From: Psychrobacter sp. bablab_jr014
GTDB lineage: Bacteria; Pseudomonadota; Gammaproteobacteria; Pseudomonadales; Moraxellaceae
Direction: 5' to 3'
Assembly: GCF_016464015.1 (NCBI RefSeq)
Contig: NZ_JACDXT010000010.1
Span: 47,980-111,979 of the forward strand
Length of the DNA: 64,000 nt
Shown here one piece after another: positions 63,861 through 64,000 of this stretch. Positions within the stretch are counted from its first letter, which is position 1. The number at the start of each line of letters is the position of its first letter. The notes below the pieces were generated by a model, which ran no database searches, was not told the DNA's origin, and was given only the letters and a program-made list of their open reading frames with translations. Both the position numbers and the translations under genes were made by a program.

Positions 63861-64000
63861 TTAGGGCGTGTTGAACATTCGCAAATAGGCACTGCTGATT
63901 GCTAAAATTGTTCCAGACAAGGCACAAAGCGACGATAATGCAGATGCCTTAGCGAGATTTGTAACGCAGTATGGGGCAATTTTAGCATCAGCCCGCAGGG
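63861..64000. repeat. Dispersed repeat element, partial at window edge
   Basis: It begins TTAGGGCGTGTTG, the motif also at 22783 and 38461. Inside it the inverted repeat GCTGATTGCTAAAATTG (63894-63910) / CAATTTTAGCATCAGC (63977-63992) spans about 100 nt. No open frame. It runs to the window end, so the right boundary is unknown. Confidence 0.55.

Overview
This 64 kb window reads as ordinary chromosome of a Moraxellaceae gammaproteobacterium, most likely Psychrobacter. I infer this from an RNase HI/DnaQ fusion, a FimL-type pilus regulator, an orphan RnfB beside nth, the carA-carB-greA order, and the mix of AT-rich spacers with moderate-GC genes. No rRNA, tRNA, CRISPR array, prophage or complete insertion sequence was seen.

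Left part (1-26 kb): mainly housekeeping and single-gene units. These are a PepSY membrane protein with a His/Met-rich loop, an LD-carboxypeptidase, two small envelope proteins, rnhA-dnaQ, fimL, nudC, a DMT exporter with a divergent LysR regulator, rnfB-nth, metK, a DUF3144 protein, a BCCT betaine-type transporter, a PQQ-type sugar dehydrogenase lipoprotein, clpB with a sigma-32-like promoter, topoisomerase IB, an internally deleted GNAT gene, ppnP, prfB with its programmed +1 frameshift, a HAD hydrolase, a gamma-carbonic-anhydrase-like protein and a PAP2 phosphatase.

Middle (26-38 kb): carA, carB and greA. carA has a TTG start and sits behind a leader that can fold into a closed multi-stem structure. 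Then come a secreted protein, two AT-rich genes of unknown function bounded partly by a 28-bp direct repeat, the uncharacterised radical-SAM/DUF4130 gene pair (putative DNA repair or modification), and a glycosyltransferase.

Right part (38-59 kb): a large polyamine and omega-amino-acid catabolic region. AguA and AguB turn agmatine into putrescine. PuuA, PuuB and PuuD with an aldehyde dehydrogenase turn putrescine into GABA. GabT and GabD turn GABA into succinate. PuuR, an NhaC-family antiporter, an APC permease, an acetylpolyamine amidohydrolase and an IclR regulator accompany them. A PuuR-like box (TATAATGAACA) lies in front of gabDT. Next to this is a glutarate module: glutaryl-CoA dehydrogenase, a class III CoA-transferase and a divergent IclR regulator. 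The window ends with lldP-dld (lactate uptake and D-lactate oxidation) and a divergent LysR regulator (59-64 kb).

Two dispersed repeat families run through the spacers. One is a roughly 75-bp (up to about 135-bp) hairpin element with a conserved core and arms that differ between copies yet still pair within each copy. The other is a TTAGGGCGTG(TTG) motif found five times, which begins a larger repeat running off the right edge.
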